The notes below the pieces were generated by a model that worked only from the letters and a program-made list of their open reading frames with translations, did not search any database and was not told the DNA's origin. Shown one piece after another: positions 36,503 through 44,527 of a stretch of 64,000 nucleotides of DNA (position 1 is its first letter; the number at the start of each line of letters is the position of its first letter). This DNA comes from Tsukamurella paurometabola (lineage in GTDB: Bacteria > Actinomycetota > Actinomycetes > Mycobacteriales > Mycobacteriaceae), in contig NZ_LR131273.1 in NCBI RefSeq assembly GCF_900631615.1, positions 3,690,850 through 3,754,849 on the forward strand, written 5' to 3'. Made by a program: the position numbers and the translations under genes.

Positions 36503-36902
36503 GATCGGCGTCGGCCTCGTCGCCGAGGTCCACCTCGCCCTGCAAGGACTCCCAGTCGAGCATCGCGATGTCCAGCTGGTGCATGCCGAGTCCCGCGAGA
36601 ACCCGCCGTGACGCGAGGTTCGACCACGCGGTGGACGCGTAGACGCGGCTCGTGAGGCCGAGTTCGAAGGCGTGGTCCACGATCGCGTGCGCCGCCTCGG
36701 CGCAGAATCCGCGCCGGCGGTGCGCGTGTGCGACCGAGTAGCTCAGCTCGAGTCCGCGGGCGCGACTGTGCCGGGAGGCGCGCAGTGCGATCCGGCCGAG
36801 GGTGCGCCTGCTGTGCCGGTCGACGATGTGGAACCGGCCGTCGGCGTCGCCCGTCGTGCCGGTCGCAGGGGAGAGGTGCAGCCGCGCCGTCTCGATGTGC
36901 AT
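36402..36902 (-). CDS. GNAT-family N-acetyltransferase
   Basis: 166 residues from ATG 36902; GAGGGG at 36912-36917 supports it over a GTG at 36920. The acetyl-CoA region ELSYSVAHAHRRRGFCAEAAHAIVDHAFE carries the R/Q-x-x-G-x-G/A-like loop (RRRGFCAEA), and STAWSNLASRRVLAGLGM is the RimJ-type motif B. The RimJ/RimL-like pattern points to acetylation of protein N-termini or small amines. Its end overlaps the EamA gene by 101 bases tail to tail. Confidence 0.8.
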   Translation of the reverse strand: MHIETARLHLSPATGTTGDADGRFHIVDRHSRRTLGRIALRASRHSRARGLELSYSVAHAHRRRGFCAEAAHAIVDHAFELGLTSRVYASTAWSNLASRRVLAGLGMHQLDIAMLDWESLQGEVDLGDEADADLTPYARVEYELHRADWLARRAAARPAFHAAHPA

Positions 36903-37012
36903 GTGCAAATCACCCCTCACAGCGCACAGCGTATCGTTTTCCGGCCGGTGTACGGCGCAGTTCGCGCGGGTGTCGCGACGGTGGCGCGCGAATGGCTGCC
37001 ATACTGTCCGGC

Positions 37013-37885
37013 GTGACGTACCGAATCGCTCTTGCCACTTCCGCGGCGCAGCCGGACACCGACGACCGCGGCCAGGAGATCCTCGCCGCCCTGCGCGCCG
37101 CCGGTCACGAGGCCGAGGCCGCCGTGTGGTCCGATTCCGCCGTCGACTGGGAGCAGTTCGACGCGGTCGTGATCGCCGGCGCCTGGGACTACGCGCAGCG
37201 CTACGACGACTTCCTCGGCTGGGCCTGGCGCGCCGCCGCCCAGACGCTCGTGCTCAACCCCGAGCCGCTGGTCCGCTGGTACGCGGACAAGCGCTACCTC
37301 CGGGACTACGAGTCCGAGGGCATCCCGATCGTGCCGACCCAGTTCATCACCGTCCACGACGCGACGCTCGATCACGACTACCTCGGCACCGAGCACGTCG
37401 TGCGCCCGTCGATCAGCGGTGGTCTCGCGGAGTCGTTCCGCTTCGGCCCCGGCGACGACGACGCCAGTCGCGCCAAGCTCGAGGAGATCAAGGCCACCGG
37501 CAGCAGTGTGATGGTCTTCCCGTACTCGGTGGAGGCCGGCGGCATCTCGCTGGTCTACATCGGGGGCGAGTACAGCCACGCCTTCGGCCGGGACCTGGCC
37601 GCGGAGGTCAATGCGGAGCCCGTCGAGGGGCGTCCCGTCGAGGTCCTCGTCGACGCCGAGCCCACGGACGCCGAGCGTGCGGTCGCGGAGGCCGCGCTCA
37701 AGCCGATCGACCCGGCGAACCCGCCGCTGTACGTGCGGATCGACATCGTCCGGACGCCGGGCGGCGACCCGGTGATCCTCGAGGTCCAGGTCGTTCAGCC
37801 CGACCTGCACCTCGAGCGGATCGACGGTGGCGCGGAGAAGTTCGCGCAGGCCGTTGTCGCCCGCGTCGCCGCTGCGAAGGCCTGA
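37013..37885 (+). CDS. ATP-grasp fold protein
   Basis: 290 residues from GTG 37013, 5 nt after TACTGT (37002-37007), probably leaderless; an ATG at 36992 in frame is upstream of the -10 and less likely. An N-terminal Rossmann-like domain (FDAVVIAGAWDYAQRYDDFLGW) is followed by an ATP-grasp domain: HVVRPSISGGLAESFRF, VMVFPYSVEAGGISLVYIGGEYSHAFGRDL, and the Mg-binding end YVRIDIVRTPGGDPVILEVQVVQPDLHLE. The family forms peptide or ester bonds with ATP; the substrate is not known. Confidence 0.8.
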   Translation: MTYRIALATSAAQPDTDDRGQEILAALRAAGHEAEAAVWSDSAVDWEQFDAVVIAGAWDYAQRYDDFLGWAWRAAAQTLVLNPEPLVRWYADKRYLRDYESEGIPIVPTQFITVHDATLDHDYLGTEHVVRPSISGGLAESFRFGPGDDDASRAKLEEIKATGSSVMVFPYSVEAGGISLVYIGGEYSHAFGRDLAAEVNAEPVEGRPVEVLVDAEPTDAERAVAEAALKPIDPANPPLYVRIDIVRTPGGDPVILEVQVVQPDLHLERIDGGAEKFAQAVVARVAAAKA

Positions 37886-37904
37886 CCAGCAGGCACCGTT
37901 CCTC

Positions 37905-37937
37905 GAAGTCCCCGCCCGGAATCCGGGCGGGGACTTC
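37905..37937 (+). terminator. Intrinsic terminator
   Basis: GAAGTCCCCGCCCG (37905-37918) pairs perfectly with CGGGCGGGGACTTC (37924-37937) around a 5-nt loop, directly after the ATP-grasp gene. The sequence after it is only weakly T-rich (GTCGTCTCC). Confidence 0.75.
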
Positions 37938-37986
37938 GTCGTCTCCGGGGGCTGTCGGAAGATCCAAGGGATTGCCGAAGAACGCA

Positions 37987-38002
37987 TCGCGATATATCGT
38001 GA
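37987..38002. promoter_or_regulatory. Candidate PadR operator
   Basis: TCGCGATATATCGTGA is a 16-bp palindrome with one mismatched pair (7 of 8), flanked by a direct repeat GAACGCATCG. It lies 48 bp before the padR start. AT-rich dyads of this type are typical PadR sites, so autoregulation is likely. Confidence 0.55.
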
Positions 38003-38050
38003 ACGCATCGGGTTGCGAACATGCGACCCCCTACCGAAAGGAGTGCCACC

Positions 38051-38761
38051 ATGCGTAGGCACACTCACGACGATCAGCGATTCGACGGCCGCGGTGACCG
38101 CCGCACCTGCGACGACCGGTTCGAGGGCCGCTTCGACGGCCGGTTCCGGCAGGGAGGCTTTCCCGGCGGGCCCGGCTTCGGTCCGGGTGGCCCGGGCCCC
38201 TTCGGTCCCGGCGGACCCCACGGCGGACCCGGCCACGGGCGCGGCGGCCACCGCGGCCGCGGGCGCCGCGGCGTGCAGCGCGGCGACGTCCGGATCGCGG
38301 TGCTCAAGCTGCTGGAGGCGGAGCCCATGCACGGCTACCAGATCGTCTCCTCCATCGAGGAGCGCACCGCCGGGGCCTGGAAGCCGAGCCCGGGCGCCAT
38401 CTACCCCACGCTCAGCCAGCTCGAGGACGAGGGGCTGATCACCATCGAGCGGGAGAACGGCCGCAAGGTCGCCACGCTCACCGACGCGGGACGCGAGTAC
38501 ATCGAGACCGCCCTCGCCGACGCGCCGGACCCGTTCGCCGGGTTCGACGGCGGCTCGGCCGAGCGCGGCCACCTCCGCGAGACGCTCCGCGAGCTGCACG
38601 AGGTCACCCGACGGGTCGCGCGCACCGGCACCGCCGAGCAGACCGCGGCGGTCGACACCATCCTCGGCGACGCGATCAAGCAGGTCTACCTGCTCCTCGC
38701 CGGCGTCGACCGGACGCCCCCGTCGCCTACGGAGGAGTCGGACCGGCCGGGCGAGCAGTAG
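38051..38761 (+). CDS. PadR-family transcriptional regulator with Gly/Pro-rich N-terminus
   Basis: 236 residues from ATG 38051 (GAAAGGAG at 38036-38043). The first ~75 residues are Gly, Pro, Phe, Arg and His rich. A PadR winged helix follows (DVRIAVLKLLEAEPMHGYQIVSSIEERTAGAWKPSPGAIYPTLSQLEDEGLI) and a C-terminal dimerisation helix. PadR proteins repress their own gene and a nearby efflux or detoxification gene; no obvious target is adjacent. The N-terminal His/Gly region could bind metal (inference). Its end overlaps modC by 35 bases, tail to tail. Confidence 0.87.
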   Translation: MRRHTHDDQRFDGRGDRRTCDDRFEGRFDGRFRQGGFPGGPGFGPGGPGPFGPGGPHGGPGHGRGGHRGRGRRGVQRGDVRIAVLKLLEAEPMHGYQIVSSIEERTAGAWKPSPGAIYPTLSQLEDEGLITIERENGRKVATLTDAGREYIETALADAPDPFAGFDGGSAERGHLRETLRELHEVTRRVARTGTAEQTAAVDTILGDAIKQVYLLLAGVDRTPPSPTEESDRPGEQ

Positions 38762-39713
38762 CCGCCCGCCGCATCCGCGCCGGATCGGGCAGCAGCCGCA
38801 CGGCGTCGCCGGGGTGCAGATCCCGGTAGCACTCCGCCGGAAGCTCCGCGACCAGCGCGGTCCCGTCCGCCACAGCGGCGGTCACGCGGCAGTGCCCTCC
38901 TGCCACCGTCACTTCGAGCACGGTGCCGGGCCGCCCGTCCCCGTCGGGCCCGCCGACGCGCACCGCGTCCGGGGGGAACACCCACATCCCGTCGCCGTCC
39001 GGCAGCAGGTTCATCCCCGCCAGCCGGGCGGCGAACGGCGTCGCGGGGGAGAGCAGCAACTCGGCCGCCGGGCGGTGATCGGCCACGAGGCCGCCCTCCA
39101 GGACCGCGGCCTCGTCCGCGAGGGCCACCACATCCGCCGCGTCGTGCGTGATGAGCACGCAGGTCCGGTCCCGCAGCAGCGCACGCAGCAGGGTGCGCAC
39201 CTCGGCGCGCGCGGAGACGTCGAGCGCCGACAGCGGCTCGTCGAGCAACAGCACCCGCGGTTCCGCGGCGAGGGCCCGGGCCAGGGCGACGCGCTGCGCC
39301 TGGCCCCCGCTCAGCTCCGTCGGCCGCCGGTCCGCGAGGTGGGCGGCCCCCACGGCCTCGAGCCAGTGGTCGGCCGCGGCCGCCGCGGCCCGACGGTCGG
39401 CGCCCGCGCTGCGGGGCGCGAAGGCCACGTTCGCGCGGACCCGCAGGTGCGGGAAGAGTCGCGCGGTCTGGCCGAGCAGCGCCACCCGCCGGCGGTGCGC
39501 CGGCACCCACGTCGCGCGGTCGAAGACCGTCCGCCCGCCGACGGCGATCCGGCCGGAGCCGGGCCGCACCAGCCCGGCGACGGCGCCCGCCACCGTCGAT
39601 TTGCCCGTGCCGTTGGGGCCGAGGAGCGCGAGCGTCCGTCCCTCCGGCACGGCGAAGGCCGCATCGACGCCGCGGTCCGCGACGGTGACGTCGACCTCCA
39701 GGCCCGTGGTCAC
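38727..39713 (-). CDS. modC: Molybdate ABC importer ATPase
   Basis: 328 residues from GTG 39713, overlapping the modB stop as GTGA. Walker [10 protein letters not shown] (32-40), signature [15 protein letters not shown], Walker [12 protein letters not shown] and the switch His in TCVLITHD are present. A C-terminal regulatory region (about 235-310, [30 protein letters not shown]) resembles the molybdate-binding (Mop/TOBE) domain of ModC. Supplies molybdate for molybdopterin enzymes together with ModA and ModB. Overlaps the padR end by 35 bases. Confidence 0.92.
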   Translation of the reverse strand: MTTGLEVDVTVADRGVDAAFAVPEGRTLALLGPNGTGKSTVAGAVAGLVRPGSGRIAVGGRTVFDRATWVPAHRRRVALLGQTARLFPHLRVRANVAFAPRSAGADRRAAAAAADHWLEAVGAAHLADRRPTELSGGQAQRVALARALAAEPRVLLLDEPLSALDVSARAEVRTLLRALLRDRTCVLITHDAADVVALADEAAVLEGGLVADHRPAAELLLSPATPFAARLAGMNLLPDGDGMWVFPPDAVRVGGPDGDGRPGTVLEVTVAGGHCRVTAAVADGTALVAELPAECYRDLHPGDAVRLLPDPARMRRAATARPAGPTPP

Positions 39714-40510
39714 CGGCGCCACGCGCGCACCCCGTACACCAGCGAGACGATCACCGCGGCCGCCGCGAGCAGGACCAGGGAGAGCGCGACCGCCGCTTCC
39801 GGGTCGGTCTCGTTGCGCAGGTAGATCTCCAGTGGGAGCGTGCGCGTGGTCCCGGCGAGGGAGCCCGCGAACGTGAGCGTCGCGCCGAACTCGCCGAGGG
39901 CGCGGGCGAAGGTCAGGACGACGCCCGACGCGATCGACGGCAGCACCAGCGGCAGCGTGATCCGGCGCAGCACGACCGACGGGGGCGCGCCGAGGGTGGC
40001 CGCCGTGTGCTCGAAGTCCGTGCCCAGGGTGCGCAACGCGCCCTCGACCGCCAGCACCAGGAAGGGCAGTGCGACGAACGCCTGCGCGAGCACCACGGCC
40101 ACGGTGGTGAACGCGATGTGCCCGCCGATGCCGCCCCACTGGCCCACCAGCCCGCGCCGGCCGAAGGCGTACAGCAACGCGATACCGCCCACGACCGGCG
40201 GCAGCACGAGCGGCAGCAGCACGAGGGGGCGCAGCACGCCCACGAATCGGGATCGGCTGCGCGCCAGGATCACTCCCAACGGCACTCCGAGCAGGACGCA
40301 GACGACGGTCGCGGCGGACGAGGTCTCGAGCGACAGCGCGAGCGCGGTCCGCGAGTCCGCCGAGGTCACCAGCTCGCCGAACCGCGGCCAGTCCACCTTC
40401 GCCACGATCGCGACGAGGGGGATCAGCACGAAGGCGGCGCCGACCGCCGCGGGAGCGACGACCCACCGCGGGTAGCCCGCCAGCGGCGCGGTGCGCGCGG
40501 CCGCGGTCAG
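39710..40510 (-). CDS. modB: Molybdate ABC importer permease, non-canonical start
   Basis: About 266 residues with six hydrophobic segments and the permease loop [30 protein letters not shown] place the start at CTG 40510 because it overlaps the modA stop as CTGA. The modB frame contains no ATG, GTG or TTG for at least twenty codons upstream of this point, and the first downstream GTG (in FVLIP) would cut into the first membrane helix. ATT four codons further up (GRIRST) is an alternative. The start is therefore uncertain; the protein identity is not. Confidence 0.85.
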   Translation of the reverse strand: MTAAARTAPLAGYPRWVVAPAAVGAAFVLIPLVAIVAKVDWPRFGELVTSADSRTALALSLETSSAATVVCVLLGVPLGVILARSRSRFVGVLRPLVLLPLVLPPVVGGIALLYAFGRRGLVGQWGGIGGHIAFTTVAVVLAQAFVALPFLVLAVEGALRTLGTDFEHTAATLGAPPSVVLRRITLPLVLPSIASGVVLTFARALGEFGATLTFAGSLAGTTRTLPLEIYLRNETDPEAAVALSLVLLAAAAVIVSLVYGVRAWRR

Positions 40511-41286
40511 TTCGGTGCTCCGAATCCGGCCTCCGCGAGGGCGGCCCGGCCCTCGGGCCCGCGGACGAACTCGACGAAACGCTGCGCGCCGTCGGCGTTC
40601 CTCGCGGCCGTCAGCGGCGCGATGGGGTAGACGTTGACCGCCCCGTCGGCCTGCGGGAAGTCCACGGCGTCGACCGCGCCCTTCGCGCCCTTGACATCGG
40701 TCCGGTACACCAGGCCGGCGTCCGCCTGACCGTGCCGCACCTTGGCGAGCACGCTGGAGACGGCGTCCTCCTCGCTGACCGGAGCGAGGCGCACGCCGGC
40801 GGCCGTGGTGACCTTCGCGGTGGCGGTGCCGCAGGGCACGGGCTGCGCGCACACGACGACCGAGACCCCGGGCCGGGTCAGGTCGGCGAGCGAGCCGATT
40901 CCCTTCGGATTCCCCGGCGCGGTCGCGATGGTCAGCACGTTGGTCGCGAACGGCCGCGGGTCGTCGACCAGGCCCGCCGCCCCGGCCTTGTCCATCGTGG
41001 GCGTGTCGGCGGTCGCGAAGACGTCCGCGGGCGCGCCCTGCGTCAGCTGGGTCAGCAGGCCCGAGGAACCGCCGAACGAGAACTTCACCGCGGTACCCGG
41101 ATGCCGTTGCCCGAACTGCGCGCCGAGCTTCTCGAACGTCGCCTGCAGGCTCGCCGCCGCGTACACGACGACGGCGCCGGATCCGGCGGCCGTCGACGAC
41201 GTGGCCCCCTCGGGCGTATTCGACGTGGAGCAGGCGGCGAGGCCCGCCGCCAGCGCGACGGCGGTGAGGGCACGGACGGTGCGCAT
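40507..41286 (-). CDS. modA: Molybdate-binding lipoprotein
   Basis: 259 residues; lipobox LAAC, with Cys19 predicted to be lipidated. The ModA fold is clear from [43 protein letters not shown] and [17 protein letters not shown], plus the oxyanion-binding region around KGIGSLADL and the C-terminal [18 protein letters not shown]. It binds molybdate or tungstate outside the membrane. First gene of modABC; transcription starts in the 49-bp gap shared with the divergent thioesterase. Confidence 0.93.
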   Translation of the reverse strand: MRTVRALTAVALAAGLAACSTSNTPEGATSSTAAGSGAVVVYAAASLQATFEKLGAQFGQRHPGTAVKFSFGGSSGLLTQLTQGAPADVFATADTPTMDKAGAAGLVDDPRPFATNVLTIATAPGNPKGIGSLADLTRPGVSVVVCAQPVPCGTATAKVTTAAGVRLAPVSEEDAVSSVLAKVRHGQADAGLVYRTDVKGAKGAVDAVDFPQADGAVNVYPIAPLTAARNADGAQRFVEFVRGPEGRAALAEAGFGAPN

Positions 41287-41335
41287 GGCAACTCCCGGTG
41301 ACGATGGACGGTTTCCGATGGTCGACACTATCCCC

Positions 41336-41770
41336 ATGGCAACACACGAGGTGGCGGTCCCGATGCGGTGGTCCGACATGGACGCGCTCCAGCACATCAA
41401 CAACGTCGCGATGCTGCGGCTGCTGGAGGAGGCGCGTATCCGGTTCCTCAGCGAGAACGTCGCGCAGTCCGGCGATACGAAGGTGACGATGTTCGTGGCG
41501 CACCAGGAGATCGACTACCTGACGCCGCTCCTGTACTCGCCCGAGCCGGTGCGGATCGTCCTGCACGTCACGCGGATCGGCCGCTCCGGGTTCGACCTCG
41601 GCTACTCGGTGATCGGGACCGGCGGCGCCGTCGCCGCGATCGCGGAGACCTCCATGGTCGTGGTCGACGGTGCCGGTCGCCCGGCACCGCTCCCCGCCGA
41701 GCTGCGGACGGAGCTCGCCGGGCTGGTCGGTGAGCCGGTGCCGTTCCGCCGGCGCCGCGTCTCCGTCTAA
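41336..41770 (+). CDS. 4HBT-type acyl-CoA thioesterase
   Basis: 144 residues from ATG 41336. Single hotdog domain with the YbgC/FadM pattern: [28 protein letters not shown] (catalytic Asp in the D-M-D motif, His-Asn-N substrate loop), [28 protein letters not shown]. Hydrolyses acyl-CoA thioesters; substrate unknown. The start is 5 nt after a CACTAT hexamer. Divergent from modA. The stop overlaps the DUF1990 gene by 4 bases on the opposite strand. Confidence 0.85.
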   Translation: MATHEVAVPMRWSDMDALQHINNVAMLRLLEEARIRFLSENVAQSGDTKVTMFVAHQEIDYLTPLLYSPEPVRIVLHVTRIGRSGFDLGYSVIGTGGAVAAIAETSMVVVDGAGRPAPLPAELRTELAGLVGEPVPFRRRRVSV

Positions 41771-42279
41771 CGGACCATCGCCGCCAGGTAGCGCCGCGTC
41801 ATCGCCGCCTGCACGGTGCGGGCGACGGGACCGCCGAGGCGGCTGTACCAGCGGCCGGGCCGGGAGAACGCGGCCACCACGGCCACGACGGCTCCGTCGG
41901 GGCGGAGTTCGACGGAGAACAGCTCCTCGCCGCTCTCGGGGTGGCCGGACAGTGTGCCGTAGGCGAAGCCGGCGCGGTCGGGCTCGTCGACGACGTAGAC
42001 CACCCGGCACGGGATGCGGATCGGTCCGAACAGCGGCGCCGTCAGCACCAGCACGGCGCCTTCTGCGGCGGTCGGCGTGCTCGCGCGGACGCGGAGCCCC
42101 GCGCCGCGCTGCATGCCGTACGCGAGGATCGCGTCCCGGACGGCCGCGAAGTCCTCCGGACCGCGGCCCACGACGCGCTCGGCGCGCACGATGTGCGCGT
42201 CGCCGGGCGGCGTCCCGCGGGTCGCGCCGACCTCGGCGTACGTGAAGGGTGCGTCCGCGAGCGCCGCGAGGTCCGTCAT
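41767..42279 (-). CDS. DUF1990 family protein
   Basis: 170 residues from ATG 42279. A single domain ([85 protein letters not shown]) of the DUF1990 type, predicted to be a START/SRPBCC-related beta-barrel. Its role is not known; plant and actinobacterial relatives have been suggested to act in lipid or stress metabolism, without proof. Four-base tail overlap with the thioesterase gene and 19 bases from the DMT gene upstream. Confidence 0.78.
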   Translation of the reverse strand: MTDLAALADAPFTYAEVGATRGTPPGDAHIVRAERVVGRGPEDFAAVRDAILAYGMQRGAGLRVRASTPTAAEGAVLVLTAPLFGPIRIPCRVVYVVDEPDRAGFAYGTLSGHPESGEELFSVELRPDGAVVAVVAAFSRPGRWYSRLGGPVARTVQAAMTRRYLAAMVR

Positions 42280-42298
42280 ACCGCCCGACGGTACGCCG

Positions 42299-43147
42299 TC
42301 ACCGTCCGGCGAGGCGGGCCGCCGCGACCGCACCGACGACGCCCGAGGCGACCACAGCAACGCCGTGCGCTCCGCTCATCGTCACGGTCTCGCCGAGCAC
42401 GACGGCGCCGAGCGCCGCCGCGCACACCGGCTCCGCGAGCGTGATCGCGGGCAGCGACGCGGAGATCGGGGCCGGTTGGAAGGCCCGCTGTTGCAGGTAC
42501 ATCGCGCCGAGTCCGCACAGGATGAGGACGAAGAGCCGCCAGTCGGTGAGCAGCCGCAGCGTGTTCGCGAGGAACTCCGCGTGCTCGTAGGACGTGAGAA
42601 CCGGCTTCGTCAGTACCGTCGCCACGCCGAAGAGCACGCCGGAGGCCACGCCGAAGGAGAGGGCCCGCGCCGGTCCGGGGAGCGCCCGCACCAGACCGAT
42701 GCCGGTCGCGGCCGCCGCGACCGCGCCCACGACCAGGAGGGCGGGCAGCCAGGTCGCCCCCGCTGCGTCGGGAACGCCGTCGGAGGGCCGCCCCGCGATG
42801 AGGAACACCGCCAGCGCGACCGCGAGGACCGCCGCGTACGCCCACTCGCGCGCGGTGACCCGGGTGTGGTTGAGCAGCGCCGAGACGGGCAGCGCGAACA
42901 GCAGGGCCGCCACGATCAGCGGCTGCACGACCAACACCGGGCCGAGCGCCAGGGCCCACGCCTGGAAGGCGTACCCGCCGAGGTCGCCGAGCAGTCCGAG
43001 CCACCAGCGCGGCCTACGGACCAGCGCGGCGATGAGCGAGCCGTCCTCGTCCACGCTCGCCGCCTCGGCCTGCTGCGCAGCGGATCCGCACGCGAACAGG
43101 AACGCGGCGACGAGGGCGAGGACGACCGAGGCCGTGGTGGCGGACAC
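42299..43147 (-). CDS. DMT-superfamily membrane protein
   Basis: 282 residues from GTG 43147, 6 nt after TAGATT (43154-43159), probably leaderless. Nine to ten hydrophobic segments (ASVVLALVAAFLFACGSAAQQ, LGGYAFQAWALALGPVLVVQPLIVAALLFALPV, ... LAEPVCAAALGAVVLGE). The pattern fits the EamA/DMT superfamily; the A-x-x-x-G-S-A-x-Q-Q-A start is that of actinobacterial 'DMT family transporter' proteins related to NIPA/Rv-type magnesium transporters, so a cation or metabolite substrate is open. Confidence 0.78.
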   Translation of the reverse strand: MSATTASVVLALVAAFLFACGSAAQQAEAASVDEDGSLIAALVRRPRWWLGLLGDLGGYAFQAWALALGPVLVVQPLIVAALLFALPVSALLNHTRVTAREWAYAAVLAVALAVFLIAGRPSDGVPDAAGATWLPALLVVGAVAAAATGIGLVRALPGPARALSFGVASGVLFGVATVLTKPVLTSYEHAEFLANTLRLLTDWRLFVLILCGLGAMYLQQRAFQPAPISASLPAITLAEPVCAAALGAVVLGETVTMSGAHGVAVVASGVVGAVAAARLAGR

Positions 43148-43230
43148 GCGTGAAATCTACGCTCGGACGGGCGGCCGTCCCGGCACAGGCTAAGTTCGAC
43201 AGCAGCGATGCGCGAAGGAGTGTGGAGGAC

Positions 43231-43665
43231 GTGGCGAAGGTCGAGAGCACGATCGAGGTGGCGCTCCCGCCGGAGGAGGCCTGGGCGAAGGCGTCCGACC
43301 TGGAGACGCTGCCGCAGTGGGTGAGCCTGCACGACGGCTGGCGGAGCCCGCTGCCGGCGGACCTCGCGAAGGGGGTGAAGCTCTCCTGCGTGGTGAAGGT
43401 GAAGAACTTCCGCAACCGCGTCGACTGGACGATCACCACCTACGACCCGCCGCGTGCCCTCGTGCTGGACGGTCGCGGCGTCGCCGGTACCAAGTACACG
43501 CTGACGGTGAGCATCGCCCCGTCGTCCGCCGGATCGACCATCAAGCTGCGCGCCGACCTCGGCGGGCCGCCGCTGTTCGGTCCCATCGGCGCGACGGTGG
43601 CGCGCGCGCTCAAGGGCGACATCGCCTCGTCCCTCGCCACCTACAAGCGGATGTACGAGCACTGA
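43231..43665 (+). CDS. SRPBCC (START-like) family protein
   Basis: 144 residues from GTG 43231; the earlier GTG at 43222 is possible. A TAAGTT hexamer at 43191-43196 may be the -10. Helix-grip fold signatures: STIEVALPPEEAWAKASDLETLPQWVSLHDGWRSP and a C-terminal long helix GATVARALKGDIASSLATYKRMYE. Polyketide cyclase/dehydrase-type lipid-binding proteins; the ligand is not known. It precedes a HAD gene by 24 bases in the same direction, so they may form an operon with recCBD. Confidence 0.82.
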   Translation: MAKVESTIEVALPPEEAWAKASDLETLPQWVSLHDGWRSPLPADLAKGVKLSCVVKVKNFRNRVDWTITTYDPPRALVLDGRGVAGTKYTLTVSIAPSSAGSTIKLRADLGGPPLFGPIGATVARALKGDIASSLATYKRMYEH

Positions 43666-43689
43666 CGACGGACACGGGAGGGCGGGCGC

Positions 43690-44496
43690 GTGGAACTCAC
43701 GGACCTGGTCGGTGCCGCGGTCCGCGGTGGCCTGAGCTGGGGTGCGGACACGGTGGCCCGGCTGCGGCAGCGCGCCGGTTTCGACGGCCCGCGCCCCTGT
43801 GACGGCCTGATCCTCGACATCGACGACACCTTGGTCGACACCGACGCGGCGTTGCGCTCGGCGGCCCGCGCGGCCGCGCTGGAGGTGTGGCCCACGTCCA
43901 CGGCGGCGGTGCGCGAGGCGTTCGCGGAACTCTTCCTCACCGACCCCGAGGGTGTCTTCGGGCGGTACACGGTGGGCGAGCTGCGCTTCCACGAGATGCG
44001 GAAGGCGCGGATCGCGGTCGCCGCCGAGCGCTCCGGCCTCGTGTGGGAGGCGCGGCGGTACCGGCGCTTCTGCAGCGGCTTCGACCCGGCGTTCGCGGCG
44101 GCCCAACGTCTCTTCCCCGACGCGATGCCCGCCGTGGAGGCCGCGGAGCGCTGGGGGATCTCCGTTGTGCTGCTCACCAATTCGTCGTCGCCCGCGACCC
44201 GCATGAAGCTCCAGGTGCTCGGGGTCTCCGATCGCTTCGAGCGCGTGGTCACCACGGACACCCTCGGCATCGGCAAGCCGGACCCGAGCGTCTTCCTGCA
44301 CGCCTGCGAGCTCGCCGGCGCCGCCCCCGAGGTGTGCGTCGCGGTGGGGGACAACTTCCGCAACGACGTCGCGGCCGCACGCGCGGCCGGGATGCGGGGC
44401 CTCTGGCTCGACCGGACCGGGCGCGGAACCGGCGGGGAGCCGCCGGCGATCCGTTCGCTCGCCGAACTGCCGGCGGCCCTGACCCGGGCGGTCTGA
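43690..44496 (+). CDS. HAD-superfamily hydrolase
   Basis: 268 residues from GTG 43690, GGGAGGG upstream. Motif I is LILDIDDTLVDTDAAL (DxDxT nucleophile and acid), motif II VLLTNSSSPATRM, motif III KPDPSVF, motif IV VAVGDNFRNDVAAARAAGM. Phosphatase of the HAD subfamily IA; the substrate is unknown. It is preceded by a START-like protein and followed by recC, from which it is separated by a new -10 (TAGAAC, 44515-44520). Confidence 0.87.
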   Translation: MELTDLVGAAVRGGLSWGADTVARLRQRAGFDGPRPCDGLILDIDDTLVDTDAALRSAARAAALEVWPTSTAAVREAFAELFLTDPEGVFGRYTVGELRFHEMRKARIAVAAERSGLVWEARRYRRFCSGFDPAFAAAQRLFPDAMPAVEAAERWGISVVLLTNSSSPATRMKLQVLGVSDRFERVVTTDTLGIGKPDPSVFLHACELAGAAPEVCVAVGDNFRNDVAAARAAGMRGLWLDRTGRGTGGEPPAIRSLAELPAALTRAV

Positions 44497-44527
44497 GCTG
44501 TCGGTGCCCCGTGTTAGAACTGCCCCC

